Shown here piece by piece: positions 26,110-35,440 of a stretch of 64,000 nucleotides of DNA. The notes beneath the pieces are model-generated. The model worked only from the letters and a program-made list of their open reading frames with translations, was not told where the DNA came from and searched no databases. The position numbers and the translations under genes were made by a program. Source of the DNA: Alkalicoccobacillus porphyridii (GTDB taxonomy: Bacteria > Bacillota > Bacilli > Bacillales > Bacillaceae_D); contig NZ_VLXZ01000007.1 in the NCBI RefSeq assembly GCF_007293315.1, positions 124,001 through 188,000 on the forward strand, read 5' to 3'. Numbering within the stretch: the first letter of the stretch is position 1; each line of letters begins with the position of its first letter.

Positions 26110-28241
26110 GCCAACATGCTAAGCAGACCTTAAAGAAACGCTCATGGAGAAGGCTAGGTTTCTATAAGTTGAAATTGTTGGTGATATTTCTTGTTGTATT
26201 TTCAACAACGGGTATTTTTTTGGGTTTCTTTGTGGGAACCAGTAGTGTTCTACAATCTGTAGAACATTTTAATAGTAACTACAATGTAGAGGATGGAAAC
26301 TTTCGGACAATGGAAGATGACTTAGAATCAACCGATGATATACATTTAGAACAGATTAGATATGGTGAAGTGCGTGAGGCGGGAACCACCATAAGAGTAT
26401 TTCAGGAAAGACAAGAAATAAATAGATATCAAGTGACAAATGGAGAGGATATTCAAGAAGAATATGACATTTTATTAGATTATAACTACATGAATGCTAA
26501 TAATTTTGAGATCAATGACCAATTCGTTCTGAATGACAAAGAGCTTACAATCGTGGGAACGGCTATATCACCAGATTACATTACAACGAAGAACAGTGAC
26601 TTAGTGCTACAAGCAAATGCTGATGTATTCGGTGTTGCCTTTGTTAACGAAGAAACGTTCCAAGCTATTTTTGGTGATACTTTCACTTCATATTATGCAT
26701 ATAAAAGTAACTTAGATGTTAAAGACATTTCAAAAGCCATTGATCCCCTTCATATAATGGATTCAAAGAATAACACGAGGATCCAACAGGTGATTGGTGA
26801 TGCAGAAGCACCCAGAGATCTTGCGTTACTATTAACCTGCCTACTTTTCTTAATTGTAGCCGTCCTCTTAAGTGTTTATCATTTCGAAGTATCTAAGAAA
26901 GAGAAAAACAATCTTGATACATTCAATAAATTAGGGTTTGATAATTGGACGATCTTTAGACATTATTCTACAGAAACAAGCTTAACATTACTCGTCGCTT
27001 GGTTAGTAGGAGCAACTATAGGTATTTTCTCAATTGATACAATTAAGCAAATGAACAGTCAAATCTATAATTACCCAGTCTTAGAGACGAATCATGTCTT
27101 GCTAGCACTATGTTTAGTAGCATCACTTACTATTGCTTTATCTATCAATCTTTTATTAGTTTATCAGTTTTATATAAAGTCGAAAAAGAGAACAAGTAAA
27201 GTGAAGCCAGTAAAACAAAAAGAAAAATTTGTGCCCGAATTTTTACAATTCAGCTATCGATATCGCTTGAAAAGAATAAACCGGAACAAAAAAGAAATGG
27301 TGCTTTTTATTGTACTGATTTTCTTTGTGGGTTTACTCATCAATTTCTCCTTCTTATTAAAAGACTCAGTTACCAAATATGTGGATGACCTAGCGAAAGA
27401 AAACTCCTTTGAAGAAATTTTATTCTTAGATGGAGACATAGAAGAAGACATAGAAGGCGAGGAATTTAATCTTTATAACTTATATGATGAAGCAGGTATC
27501 ACTCAAAGTGTATATGTTATTAATACTGATTCTAAGCACTATAAATTTAATCTAGATTTAGATGATGGAGATGTTATTATAACTCAAGCTTTCTCTGACA
27601 AGTACCATAAATCAATTGGTGATGAAATTGTTCTAACAGATATGACAAATCAAGAGGAATATAATATCGAAATTACAAAAGTGAACAATGTAACTACAGT
27701 TAGCACTATTTATATAATTTCAGATGATAGAGATATCTTTGGTGAGAAAACGTTCTCCACACCAGCTTTAGCCTTATCGGAATCATATGATAATCGCAAT
27801 GATAGTGGAATTGAAGCTACACTAACACGGAGCGAAATCATTACTTCTGGTGAAAATATATTAGATGTAATTAATAAGCAAATTACTCTAATCCTATCCT
27901 TAGCCATTATTTTGCAAGTGGCTCTTCTATACTCACTTTTGGAATTTTCTTATCAAAACAGTACGAAATCAATTAAAGTATTCAAGTTAGAGGGATACTC
28001 TACGAAAGAATTGATGAGAATGCATTTCGCTTTTAGTATTCCTATTGCATTCCTTTGTATAATGGGTTCATATTTATTATCGCGAGAAATTGTGAGAATA
28101 TTCCTTGATCAGATTATGTTTGATTTCGTTAATTTTGTAAAAGTGACTAATAGCATGTTGATTATCCTTTCTAGTAACGGAATGATGTTAATTATATTTA
28201 TCTTCTTACTATTAAGATTAAGGACAAAAATGAGCAAATAA
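26103..28241 (+). CDS. FtsX-like ABC permease
   Basis: This 712-residue membrane protein has a duplicated FtsX layout: a first helix at about 25-47, an external domain to about 235, three helices at about 238-355, a cytoplasmic linker, a helix at about 397-417, a second external domain, and three helices after about 595. Such permeases work by mechanotransmission and export or extract amphiphilic molecules, or detoxify membrane-active antibiotics. Next to biosynthesis genes it is most likely the exporter or self-protection pump for the cluster product. It overlaps the ATPase gene and precedes the ketosynthase gene by 27 bases. Confidence 0.88.
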   Translation: MVSQHAKQTLKKRSWRRLGFYKLKLLVIFLVVFSTTGIFLGFFVGTSSVLQSVEHFNSNYNVEDGNFRTMEDDLESTDDIHLEQIRYGEVREAGTTIRVFQERQEINRYQVTNGEDIQEEYDILLDYNYMNANNFEINDQFVLNDKELTIVGTAISPDYITTKNSDLVLQANADVFGVAFVNEETFQAIFGDTFTSYYAYKSNLDVKDISKAIDPLHIMDSKNNTRIQQVIGDAEAPRDLALLLTCLLFLIVAVLLSVYHFEVSKKEKNNLDTFNKLGFDNWTIFRHYSTETSLTLLVAWLVGATIGIFSIDTIKQMNSQIYNYPVLETNHVLLALCLVASLTIALSINLLLVYQFYIKSKKRTSKVKPVKQKEKFVPEFLQFSYRYRLKRINRNKKEMVLFIVLIFFVGLLINFSFLLKDSVTKYVDDLAKENSFEEILFLDGDIEEDIEGEEFNLYNLYDEAGITQSVYVINTDSKHYKFNLDLDDGDVIITQAFSDKYHKSIGDEIVLTDMTNQEEYNIEITKVNNVTTVSTIYIISDDRDIFGEKTFSTPALALSESYDNRNDSGIEATLTRSEIITSGENILDVINKQITLILSLAIILQVALLYSLLEFSYQNSTKSIKVFKLEGYSTKELMRMHFAFSIPIAFLCIMGSYLLSREIVRIFLDQIMFDFVNFVKVTNSMLIILSSNGMMLIIFIFLLLRLRTKMSK

Positions 28242-28268
28242 TCAAAATTAAATTAAGGAGATAATATT

Positions 28269-29477
28269 ATGAATAGAGTTGTAGTAACTGGGATTGGGAT
28301 TGTATCACCTAATGGTATTTCAAGAGAAAGTACGTGGGAAAGCGTTGTGAATCTTGAATGTGGAATTGTTTCATCGAGACATGAAAATACAAATTTCGTT
28401 GCTGAAGTGGATAATATTTTTAATAAACCCCTTTCGACTAAGCAAAAGCGATATATGGATAGGTGTACACAAATGGCTGTTATTGCAGCAAGAGAAGCTG
28501 TTGCCGATGCAAAATTAGATATTAATGAAGGAAACAATAAGGATATGGCTGCTTATATTGGTAGCTCTGTCGGAGGCATCCATGCTCTAGCTGATGAATT
28601 TGGAGCTGCAGCAGTGAATGGTATAAATGAAATGACTATGCTCGTTATTCCTAGGAACTTAATAAATATGATATCTGCTAATATTAGCATTGATTTAGGT
28701 ATAAAAGGAGAAACTCTTGCGTACTCTCTGGCGTGTGCATCTGGAACAGTAGCTGTAGGTGAAGCCTATAGAAAAATCCAAAACGGATATCAAAAAATAA
28801 TTGTAGCTGGTGGTGCTGAGGCTTGTGTTATTCCCGAAGTCATTGAAGCCTTCCGTAAATTAAGAGCACTATCTAGTTCAAGCTCATTAGAAAAAGCAAG
28901 TATTCCTTTCTCTAATGAAAGATCTGGTTTTGTAATGAGTGAGGGTTCTGCCTTTCTTGTGTTAGAAGAACTCGAAAATGCTATAGAACGTGACGCAAGC
29001 ATTTATTGTGAGATTGAAGGATACGGGAGCTCGACCGATGCTCATTCATTATTAGCTCCCGATATATCTGGTGTTACCCGTTGCATGGAGAATGCTTTAA
29101 TGGATGCGCAATGTGCGCCTAATGAAGTCGAATATATTAATGCACATGGAACCTCAACACAATTAAATGACCTAACAGAATCAACGGCTATTAAGAACTT
29201 ATTTAACAATGATCCTTGGGTAGCAGCTACCAAATCAATACATGGTCATGCATTAGGAGCAGCAGGTGCATTAGAAACAGCACTATGTAGTATGATGATA
29301 AAACGAAATGAGTTACTTCCTACTATAAATGTCTCGAATGAGGCTGTCGATAAAAAAATTGATGTTAACCTTCTATTAGGCAAGATAGCTACATATCAAG
29401 GAGGAAAGATACTAAATAATTCCTTCGCATTTGGTGGCCATAATGCTTCACTCTTATTATCGAAATTTGAGAATTAA
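28269..29477 (+). CDS. Beta-ketoacyl-ACP synthase II (FabF-like)
   Basis: This 402-residue condensing enzyme has the complete Cys-His-His triad: Cys156 in LACASGT, His293 in NAHGTST, His327 in SIHGHALGAAG, with Lys322 and the SFAFGGHNAS gating loop. It elongates an acyl-ACP with malonyl-ACP. Housekeeping FabF usually reads ACATGT, and its AT-rich codon use and position in the cluster suggest a dedicated enzyme. No ketoreductase, dehydratase or acyltransferase is in the cluster, so those would be borrowed from fatty acid synthesis, or the chain is left as a beta-keto thioester for the oxoamine synthase. AAGGAGATAATATT precedes the ATG. Confidence 0.93.
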   Translation: MNRVVVTGIGIVSPNGISRESTWESVVNLECGIVSSRHENTNFVAEVDNIFNKPLSTKQKRYMDRCTQMAVIAAREAVADAKLDINEGNNKDMAAYIGSSVGGIHALADEFGAAAVNGINEMTMLVIPRNLINMISANISIDLGIKGETLAYSLACASGTVAVGEAYRKIQNGYQKIIVAGGAEACVIPEVIEAFRKLRALSSSSSLEKASIPFSNERSGFVMSEGSAFLVLEELENAIERDASIYCEIEGYGSSTDAHSLLAPDISGVTRCMENALMDAQCAPNEVEYINAHGTSTQLNDLTESTAIKNLFNNDPWVAATKSIHGHALGAAGALETALCSMMIKRNELLPTINVSNEAVDKKIDVNLLLGKIATYQGGKILNNSFAFGGHNASLLLSKFEN

Positions 29478-29494
29478 TAATGGAGATTTTCCTT

Positions 29495-30166
29495 ATGAAA
29501 ATAGAAACGGATACCACTGCCATTATAAACGAAGGGCTTTTATCTCTTAGAGCCATAAATCGTTTAAAAAAAATCTCAAATAAACAAAAAAGAAACCAAG
29601 TCATTTACGGTGATTTATTATTACAATACGTACTAACAATTAATAAAAAACAATATACTCCTGAAGAAATTTCATTTAATACAAATGGGAAGCCTTTGTT
29701 ACCAGAAGGCTTTCTCAATATTTCAAATTGTAATGAATGGATTCTGTTGGCTTATTCTACCATAGGAGAAGTGGGAGCAGACATCGAACAGTATAAAGAG
29801 TGTAACCTTGGGTTGGCCCTCTATTTTTTCACAGAAGATGAAGTAAAAAAGTTACGTTCTATACCGAATACTAATTTTAAATCTACTGCGTTTATTGATG
29901 CATGGACGTTTAAGGAAAGCTATGTAAAATGTAAAGGAATTAAACTCGTAGATATAAAGAATAAGGTTAACACACCATTTGCACATATTCCCTTTATTAA
30001 GCATCATACTATAATTGATCGTCAGTCATTTTTTTATCTTTACGGGTTTATCAAAGATTACAAATGGTGTGTAGGAAGTACAACCGATTTTAAAAGTTTT
30101 AACATTAAGGTACTACAGATTACTGACGTCTATAGACATGTAGATTATATGAGAAGGAACTTGTGA
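29495..30166 (+). CDS. 4'-phosphopantetheinyl transferase (Sfp-like)
   Basis: This 223-residue PPTase of the Sfp/Gsp group has Mg-binding GADIEQ (usual GVDIE) and the WTFKESYVKCKG motif (usual W-KEA-K--G) visible. It transfers phosphopantetheine from CoA to the serine of carrier proteins. Its likely partner is the ACP of the fused oxoamine synthase six kilobases upstream in the same cluster. The ATG at 29495 is favoured by GGAG nine bases upstream; an ATG at 29480 is the alternative. Confidence 0.9.
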   Translation: MKIETDTTAIINEGLLSLRAINRLKKISNKQKRNQVIYGDLLLQYVLTINKKQYTPEEISFNTNGKPLLPEGFLNISNCNEWILLAYSTIGEVGADIEQYKECNLGLALYFFTEDEVKKLRSIPNTNFKSTAFIDAWTFKESYVKCKGIKLVDIKNKVNTPFAHIPFIKHHTIIDRQSFFYLYGFIKDYKWCVGSTTDFKSFNIKVLQITDVYRHVDYMRRNL

Positions 30167-30185
30167 CACTCCAATCGGTTCCTTC
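30153..30185. terminator. Hairpin between convergent PPTase and lanK genes
   Basis: GAAGGAAC and GTTCCTTC pair across the PPTase stop codon. It lies between two convergent operons and can serve either strand; the T tracts are weak. Confidence 0.5.
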
Positions 30186-30311
30186 CTTAAAACGTGAATA
30201 TAATTTTTGGGGGAAGACCGCTTACTATATCACACGCCAGTACATATGATCTATAACTAACTAAATGTTTTTTATATTAAATATACATATTTCAAAACTA
30301 CTATTCTGTTC

Positions 30312-31739
30312 CTACTTTTGACTGCTTCTTGGAACAGTAGGTAACTTAAAAGAAACTCTTGCACCATGATCATTCCATGCTTGTACATTCCCACCATGAC
30401 TTTCAATAATTTGTTTGACAATATACAGACCTAGCCCTTGATGAGGGTCAGCATTATTGTTGTTTTGATAGTATTTATTAAATACATATTGTAAATCCGA
30501 ATCATTAAATCCTTTCCCATTATCGCATACTCTTACTTTGATGAAGTAATCGTGATATTCTGCATAACAATCAATTTGTCCATAAGCGATTGGGACGAAC
30601 CGCATGCTGTTTGATATGAGGTTATCTATCACTTGGGTTATTTTTTGCGGATCTATTTGTATGTCATTTATTTCTTCTCTAAAATCAACAACAAATGTGT
30701 TAAATGTTAGACCGTCATTTCTCACAAAATCATTATACTTTGCGAATACCATTTCAAAAAAATGCTTTGGTTCAATTGTCTCAGATACAATTGCAAAAAA
30801 AGAATTTTCATCGTTTATTCTTGTGTCAAATTCTTTAACTAAGTTTTCCGTTCTCTCCATTTCACCAATTATATTTTTTATATATTTCTTATTCGCTTCC
30901 TCTCTAGTCTTTTTCTGTAACATTTGCGCATTCGCTTTCATGATAGTCAAAGGCGTTTTTATGTCATGAGAAACGGAGGCAATAAAATCTGAACGTTTCT
31001 TTTCCAGGTTCCATTGCTGATAAAGAGAATCTTGTAACGCCCCTTTCATTATATTAAAAGAAGTAGAGAGATTCGAAATTTCATCATTTTCATAGTCCTC
31101 TATTTCAAAATCTAAATCTTGCATTTTAACTCGTTTTGTTGCCACAATTAATTTTTGAATACGTGCGTTATAACTTTTCCCAATTTTGCTGCCGTAATAA
31201 TAAGTGAAAATCATGATAAAGATAAAGGGTGTAAGTAAAAGGAAGACAATGAAGATAATAAACAATGTCTCCACATCGGATTCAAGTTTGTATTGTAAGA
31301 CGACACTACCTAGAAGAGTACCTTCAGGCTCAATAATAGGGATAAAGGTTGTAGCAGTCTTGTCTTCCAAAAACGATTTATTAACCTTGTTTAATAGATG
31401 GTCGCCCTCATTATTTACGCTCTTGGTAAACGTTCCATATAAAAAAGTACCATCCTCATCTAACACTTGATACTCCATTCCCGATGATGGAACAATTTCT
31501 TTTAGTTGAGCCTGCCCCCATTCTGGACGTTCGACCAATTCACTATTTAAAATTTCCACGTGATCCGTAATCCGAGGAACTTCACTCTCATAATAATTAG
31601 CGTAATAGCGATCGTCGATATTCATAACAATCGCCCAACTAATTAATACAACTAGAATGGTCACTAAGAGGCTAAACAAAATGGTTTTACTTACAGCCAG
31701 ATGAATTTGTTTTTTTATTGAGGTTCTTTTTTTATTCAA
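30312..31739 (-). CDS. lanK: Sensor histidine kinase (LanK-like)
   Basis: This 475-residue kinase has two transmembrane helices (about 20-42 and 158-180) flanking a 115-residue external sensor domain, then a HAMP linker, HisKA with the phospho-acceptor histidine in SVSHDIKTPLT (about residue 258), and HATPase_c with GLGLYIVKQI. It partners the response regulator directly upstream, whose stop it overlaps by eight bases; the start codon is TTG at 31739. Co-direction with lanFEG suggests that it senses the lantibiotic or cell-envelope damage and controls immunity. NisK/SpaK analogy, not shown. Confidence 0.85.
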   Translation of the reverse strand: MNKKRTSIKKQIHLAVSKTILFSLLVTILVVLISWAIVMNIDDRYYANYYESEVPRITDHVEILNSELVERPEWGQAQLKEIVPSSGMEYQVLDEDGTFLYGTFTKSVNNEGDHLLNKVNKSFLEDKTATTFIPIIEPEGTLLGSVVLQYKLESDVETLFIIFIVFLLLTPFIFIMIFTYYYGSKIGKSYNARIQKLIVATKRVKMQDLDFEIEDYENDEISNLSTSFNIMKGALQDSLYQQWNLEKKRSDFIASVSHDIKTPLTIMKANAQMLQKKTREEANKKYIKNIIGEMERTENLVKEFDTRINDENSFFAIVSETIEPKHFFEMVFAKYNDFVRNDGLTFNTFVVDFREEINDIQIDPQKITQVIDNLISNSMRFVPIAYGQIDCYAEYHDYFIKVRVCDNGKGFNDSDLQYVFNKYYQNNNNADPHQGLGLYIVKQIIESHGGNVQAWNDHGARVSFKLPTVPRSSQK

Positions 31740-32406
31740 GTTTATAGCCCACTCCCCACACTGTATGAATGAGGTTCGCCATTGGGTCGACCTTATGAAT
31801 ACGTATCCGAATATTACGAATGTGCTCTGTCACAGTGTGTGCTTGCCCCGTGGCTTCAAGCCCCCAAATCGACTCATACAAATGGTCTTTCGAAAAGATA
31901 TGTCTCGGATTCCTCATCAACATTTCCATAATTAGGAATTCCTTGTTTGTTAATACTAAGGGTGTATCCTCATAATAGAGTTCATTCGTCCGGCAATCTA
32001 GTTTTATTTTTCCATAAACCAATTCGTGGCTTTGTTGTTGCGTACGTCTCTCCCGTCTTAAATGAGTTTTGATTCGGGCAAGTAACTGTTCATGAGTAAA
32101 AGGTTTATTTATATAATCATCTCCCCCAACGTTTAAACCATTAATTTGATCGTTTACACTTGTTTTAGCAGTAACAAATAAAATGGGGACATCCGTGAAC
32201 TCCCTCACACTCTTACATACCTCTAATCCGTTAACATAAGGCATCATGACGTCAAGAATGATTAAATCATAATTCTGCTCTTTAATAAGCTTTATAGCTG
32301 TCATTCCTTCATTGGCAACAGTCGTCTTATACCCCTCTTCATATAGTAATTCACCAACAATAGACGTAATTTGCACTTCATCATCTACAATCAAAATATG
32401 TTCCAT
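31732..32406 (-). CDS. lanR: OmpR-family response regulator (LanR-like)
   Basis: This 224-residue regulator has its receiver domain with IVDDE at the N-terminus, the phospho-aspartate in LIILDVMMPYVNG and the conserved Lys in YINKPFT, then a C-terminal winged helix with the KDHLYESIWG recognition region. I start it at the ATG at 32406 behind GAGGAG. It sits between the immunity permease lanG and lanK on one transcript. Its DNA target is not known; the lanA or lanFEG promoter is the natural guess. Confidence 0.88.
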   Translation of the reverse strand: MEHILIVDDEVQITSIVGELLYEEGYKTTVANEGMTAIKLIKEQNYDLIILDVMMPYVNGLEVCKSVREFTDVPILFVTAKTSVNDQINGLNVGGDDYINKPFTHEQLLARIKTHLRRERRTQQQSHELVYGKIKLDCRTNELYYEDTPLVLTNKEFLIMEMLMRNPRHIFSKDHLYESIWGLEATGQAHTVTEHIRNIRIRIHKVDPMANLIHTVWGVGYKLE

Positions 32407-32426
32407 TTTATCTCCTCGCAATGGCT

Positions 32427-33194
32427 TTATTTAAAATCCTGCTTTAACCATAGTAGACTTGATATCCCCCCGCCTACTGCAGCAATCAATGGCAATACCA
32501 TATAAAGTAATGGGAAACCACTTTCTGAAAGCGAAATAAAGATGGACTGGATTGGTAACAAGAAAAATGATAGCTCACTTGAAAAATAAATTGGAATTAC
32601 ATAGGAGATCATTAATAAAAAATAAGTAATAATTGGGTTCGGTGCCAGTATCGCCAATACACTGGAAAGCGCGATTACAGTAATAATGATACCCAAAAAA
32701 GAAAAATAAAGTTTGAATGAATACATATATCCCTCGATAACAGAAAAGCGAGTTTGATCATTATAAAAAGTAACATACTCTGGAATTTGGTAAAAGAGGC
32801 TGCCTGATACAAGACCAATGATAAAAATAAAGATTGTAATAAAAATTGCAGCTAGAAGCAGAGTTCCCCATTTTGATAGTAAAAACTCTAAGCGACTAAA
32901 AGGTCTGGATAATATTAAATAATATGCTTTTGATTTTACCGGGGAATTTAATACAATTATGCAAAGTAAAGGCATTATGACTAGTAGAACAAAAAATGAA
33001 ACTTCCCTTAACAAAAACCATGGAAAATTAACTGTGTTTAATGGAGTTTCACTATCTATAGTATAAATTCCCAAATCAAACCAAGTCAAAAAATAAGCAG
33101 AAAATATGGAGATGCCTATAAAAAGAAGTAAAAGAATTTTAACCATTTTCATCTGCCAAAGTCGCTCAAGTTCACTAATCACTAATTGTCTCAT
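32427..33194 (-). CDS. lanG: Lantibiotic immunity ABC permease (LanG-like)
   Basis: This 255-residue membrane protein has six predicted helices, opening MRQLVISELERLWQMK like other ABC-2 permeases of lantibiotic self-protection. It resembles its neighbour in size, topology and N-terminus (both start with ISE-ERLW), as LanE and LanG do. With LanF it would expel the lantibiotic from the membrane. It is 13 bases downstream of the LanE-like gene. Confidence 0.82.
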   Translation of the reverse strand: MRQLVISELERLWQMKMVKILLLLFIGISIFSAYFLTWFDLGIYTIDSETPLNTVNFPWFLLREVSFFVLLVIMPLLCIIVLNSPVKSKAYYLILSRPFSRLEFLLSKWGTLLLAAIFITIFIFIIGLVSGSLFYQIPEYVTFYNDQTRFSVIEGYMYSFKLYFSFLGIIITVIALSSVLAILAPNPIITYFLLMISYVIPIYFSSELSFFLLPIQSIFISLSESGFPLLYMVLPLIAAVGGGISSLLWLKQDFK

Positions 33195-33206
33195 AACCAG
33201 ACTCCT

Positions 33207-34031
33207 TTACACATAATAATTCCTACGAGTAAAAATCAAATATGCTATAGCAAAAAAGAAAAACAAATAAAAGAATATCACCACAACTAACCAACTGCTT
33301 AACTCCCATCCTGAAAGAAATAAAGATATGCCAGTATATTGAATCTTTGTTATCGACGAATATACTAAATAAGAAATATGGCTCCCTTCTGTAAAAGCAG
33401 TCGATTGTTCTAACATTTGCGGTGCTACAATTGAGAAAAAAAGAATACAAATACCACTTCCTAACAACGCATTGACTGAAGGCATCAATATAGCCACAAA
33501 ACAATACAAAGAAAGCGCAGCTAAACTACTTAAAAAAGCCATGCTGTAATACTGTAAGACGTAAAGAGACATCTCTGTATTTGTGACACTCGCCTTAGAC
33601 GTAAACAAAATTGACCTATCAGGCATTTCGAACATGATTTGCCCCGCAACAAAAGAAATAACATAATATATAAAAAAGCAAAAAAACAATGAGGTTGCCA
33701 TCACAACGTATTTTGATATAAAGATTTGAGTCATTGAATAAGAACGAAGTAATATTAATTTAATCTGTTTTTGCTGATATTCTTCTGTTAAAACATAAGC
33801 ACAGATAAAAATCAGCAAAATATTAAACGTAAGAAACAAATGCTCAGATATACTGAGAATTGGGAAATTCATAGCAGTGGCATAATCAACGGCATCCTTT
33901 GAGATCATTTCATTATTTCTTTTAAAGTAAATGCCTGAAGCAAGAATTAATCCTGGCAATACCAAGGCTAACAACCTAATAGACCACCTCGACCATAGCC
34001 GTTCGAATTCACTAATAATTAACGAACTCAT
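33207..34031 (-). CDS. lanE: Lantibiotic immunity ABC permease (LanE-like)
   Basis: This 274-residue permease with six predicted helices starts MSSLIISEFERLWSRW. Its ATG touches the stop codon of the LanF-like ATPase (TAATG), so the two are tightly coupled. Order ATPase-permease-permease with these sizes is the LanFEG immunity arrangement of epidermin and nisin clusters. Function is inferred from order and the E-loop of its ATPase. Confidence 0.82.
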   Translation of the reverse strand: MSSLIISEFERLWSRWSIRLLALVLPGLILASGIYFKRNNEMISKDAVDYATAMNFPILSISEHLFLTFNILLIFICAYVLTEEYQQKQIKLILLRSYSMTQIFISKYVVMATSLFFCFFIYYVISFVAGQIMFEMPDRSILFTSKASVTNTEMSLYVLQYYSMAFLSSLAALSLYCFVAILMPSVNALLGSGICILFFSIVAPQMLEQSTAFTEGSHISYLVYSSITKIQYTGISLFLSGWELSSWLVVVIFFYLFFFFAIAYLIFTRRNYYV

Positions 34032-34753
34032 TATGACATCATCCCTATGAAAATATCTTCTAAATTAGTCAATGACTTATCGTAAATCTCATCTTGCTTT
34101 CCATAAAAAAGAACATTCCCCTGCTTAATAATAATCAGCGTTGTACATATTTTTTGCAATTCATCCAGTAAATGGCTCGATATTAAGAACGTAAGATTTT
34201 TCTCTTTATTTAAATACAAAATTAATTCTCTTAACTCTTTCATACCCATCGGATCTAGTCCATTAGCTGGTTCATCCAAAATGATAATTTCAGGATCACC
34301 TAATAACGCTTGAGCGATACCCAATCGTTGTTTCATTCCTAAGGAGTATGTGCTTATTTTTTCATCACCCCTACCATTTAATCCAACAGTAGATAATACT
34401 TCGACAACTTTTTCCTGTCTCTCCTGTTTGTTTAATCCATGAAGTCTTGCGAGGTTTTGTAACATTCCACGCCCTGTCATGAACTCAAAAAATATAGGTG
34501 ACTCGATAATGGCCCCTACAGAAACCATCGCTTCTTTGCGTTGTTTATTTACATCAAACTTATTCAATTTCACTTTTCCACTAGTCGGAACAAGCAATCC
34601 AGTCAATAGTTTCATTATTGTTGTTTTTCCAGCTCCATTTGGACCTATAAGACCACATATTTCGCCTCTTACAATTGAAACATTGATGTCATCCACCAAC
34701 GGTTTTCCTTTCACCTTTTTAGTCAAACCTTTTGTTTCAATAATTACATCCAC
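34031..34753 (-). CDS. lanF: Lantibiotic immunity ABC ATPase (LanF-like)
   Basis: This 240-residue ATPase of the BcrA/LanF type has Walker A GPNGAGKTT, signature YSLGMKQR and Walker B IIILDEPANGLDP. Where most ABC ATPases have a Q-loop glutamine, this one reads AIIESPIFFEF: the glutamate E-loop typical of lantibiotic immunity proteins such as NukF and NisF. I start at the GTG at 34753, eight bases from AGGAG. It is the first gene of lanFEG-RK, behind the terminator that ends lanBCD. Confidence 0.88.
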   Translation of the reverse strand: MDVIIETKGLTKKVKGKPLVDDINVSIVRGEICGLIGPNGAGKTTIMKLLTGLLVPTSGKVKLNKFDVNKQRKEAMVSVGAIIESPIFFEFMTGRGMLQNLARLHGLNKQERQEKVVEVLSTVGLNGRGDEKISTYSLGMKQRLGIAQALLGDPEIIILDEPANGLDPMGMKELRELILYLNKEKNLTFLISSHLLDELQKICTTLIIIKQGNVLFYGKQDEIYDKSLTNLEDIFIGMMS

Positions 34754-34831
34754 TATAATCACTCCTTTTTCTAATCAGAATTATGCACCTTCAATATCAG
34801 AAAAGTATCAAGATTACTCGTTTCATAATAA

Positions 34832-34865
34832 AAAGCTAGACGCTTATGTTATGCGGCCTAGCTTT
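34832..34865 (-). terminator. Terminator between lanBCD and lanFEG
   Basis: AAAGCTAG and CTAGCTTT pair, with further CGC/GCG pairing inside; on - a TTTTTATT tract follows. The stem includes the lanD stop codon. It separates biosynthesis from immunity transcripts, implying that lanF has its own promoter within 34763-34830. Confidence 0.8.
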
Positions 34866-35430
34866 CTTCTCTTTTAGAGATAATCTTATCCATTTCTTGC
34901 ACAATAGTATAAACATCTGGAATAATATAGTTTTTTCGAATGCTTCCTGAAGCGACTTCATATGCTTCTTTTTCTACAGGAGGAATAATGATGTGACCAC
35001 CCTCTTCGAGTAAAGCCAAGTTTCTTTTAACATAAAAATTGTTCCACATGGCCTCATTCATATTCGGGCAAAAAAGCACAGGACTTTTAGAGGCCAGTAT
35101 AGTAGAGGAAAGAAGGTCCATCCCTAATCCATTAGCAACTTGCCCAATTTTATTAGCTGTGGCTGGTAAAACTATGAAAAGATCTGACCATCTAGCTAAC
35201 CCTACATGACTGACCTCGCTTGGATGGATCGTCTCGTGATTGTCTTGGAAAATGTCATTGCAAAACAATGATAAGGAAGAGGCGGGAAACAACTTATCTG
35301 CTTGCTCTGTAATGATTACTTTAACATTGCCATAAGTATGATTAAAAAAAGCTAAATATGATGGCATATTTATAACTGAGATCGACCCGGTTATTCCCAC
35401 TAGTATATTCTTTTTTTTCTTTTCTAACAC
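34858..35430 (-). CDS. lanD: Lanthipeptide cysteine decarboxylase (LanD, EpiD-like flavoprotein)
   Basis: This 190-residue FMN-dependent decarboxylase of the EpiD/Dfp family has His75 in SHVGLARWSD (equivalent of EpiD His67), the PATAN motif (89-93, usual PASAN), and PNMNEAMW (122-129). It oxidatively decarboxylates the C-terminal cysteine of LanA to an enethiol that closes an S-aminovinyl-cysteine ring. The SFNSFCC end of the precursor in this cluster is exactly the kind of substrate EpiD acts on. It follows lanC by ten bases. Confidence 0.92.
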   Translation of the reverse strand: MLEKKKKNILVGITGSISVINMPSYLAFFNHTYGNVKVIITEQADKLFPASSLSLFCNDIFQDNHETIHPSEVSHVGLARWSDLFIVLPATANKIGQVANGLGMDLLSSTILASKSPVLFCPNMNEAMWNNFYVKRNLALLEEGGHIIIPPVEKEAYEVASGSIRKNYIIPDVYTIVQEMDKIISKREES

Positions 35431-35440
35431 ACCTTCACCT

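Noticed and set aside
30604-30969. Open frame of 121 codons on + inside the lanK gene
   Set aside because: It is the antisense shadow of the kinase, with no ribosome site and no family features.
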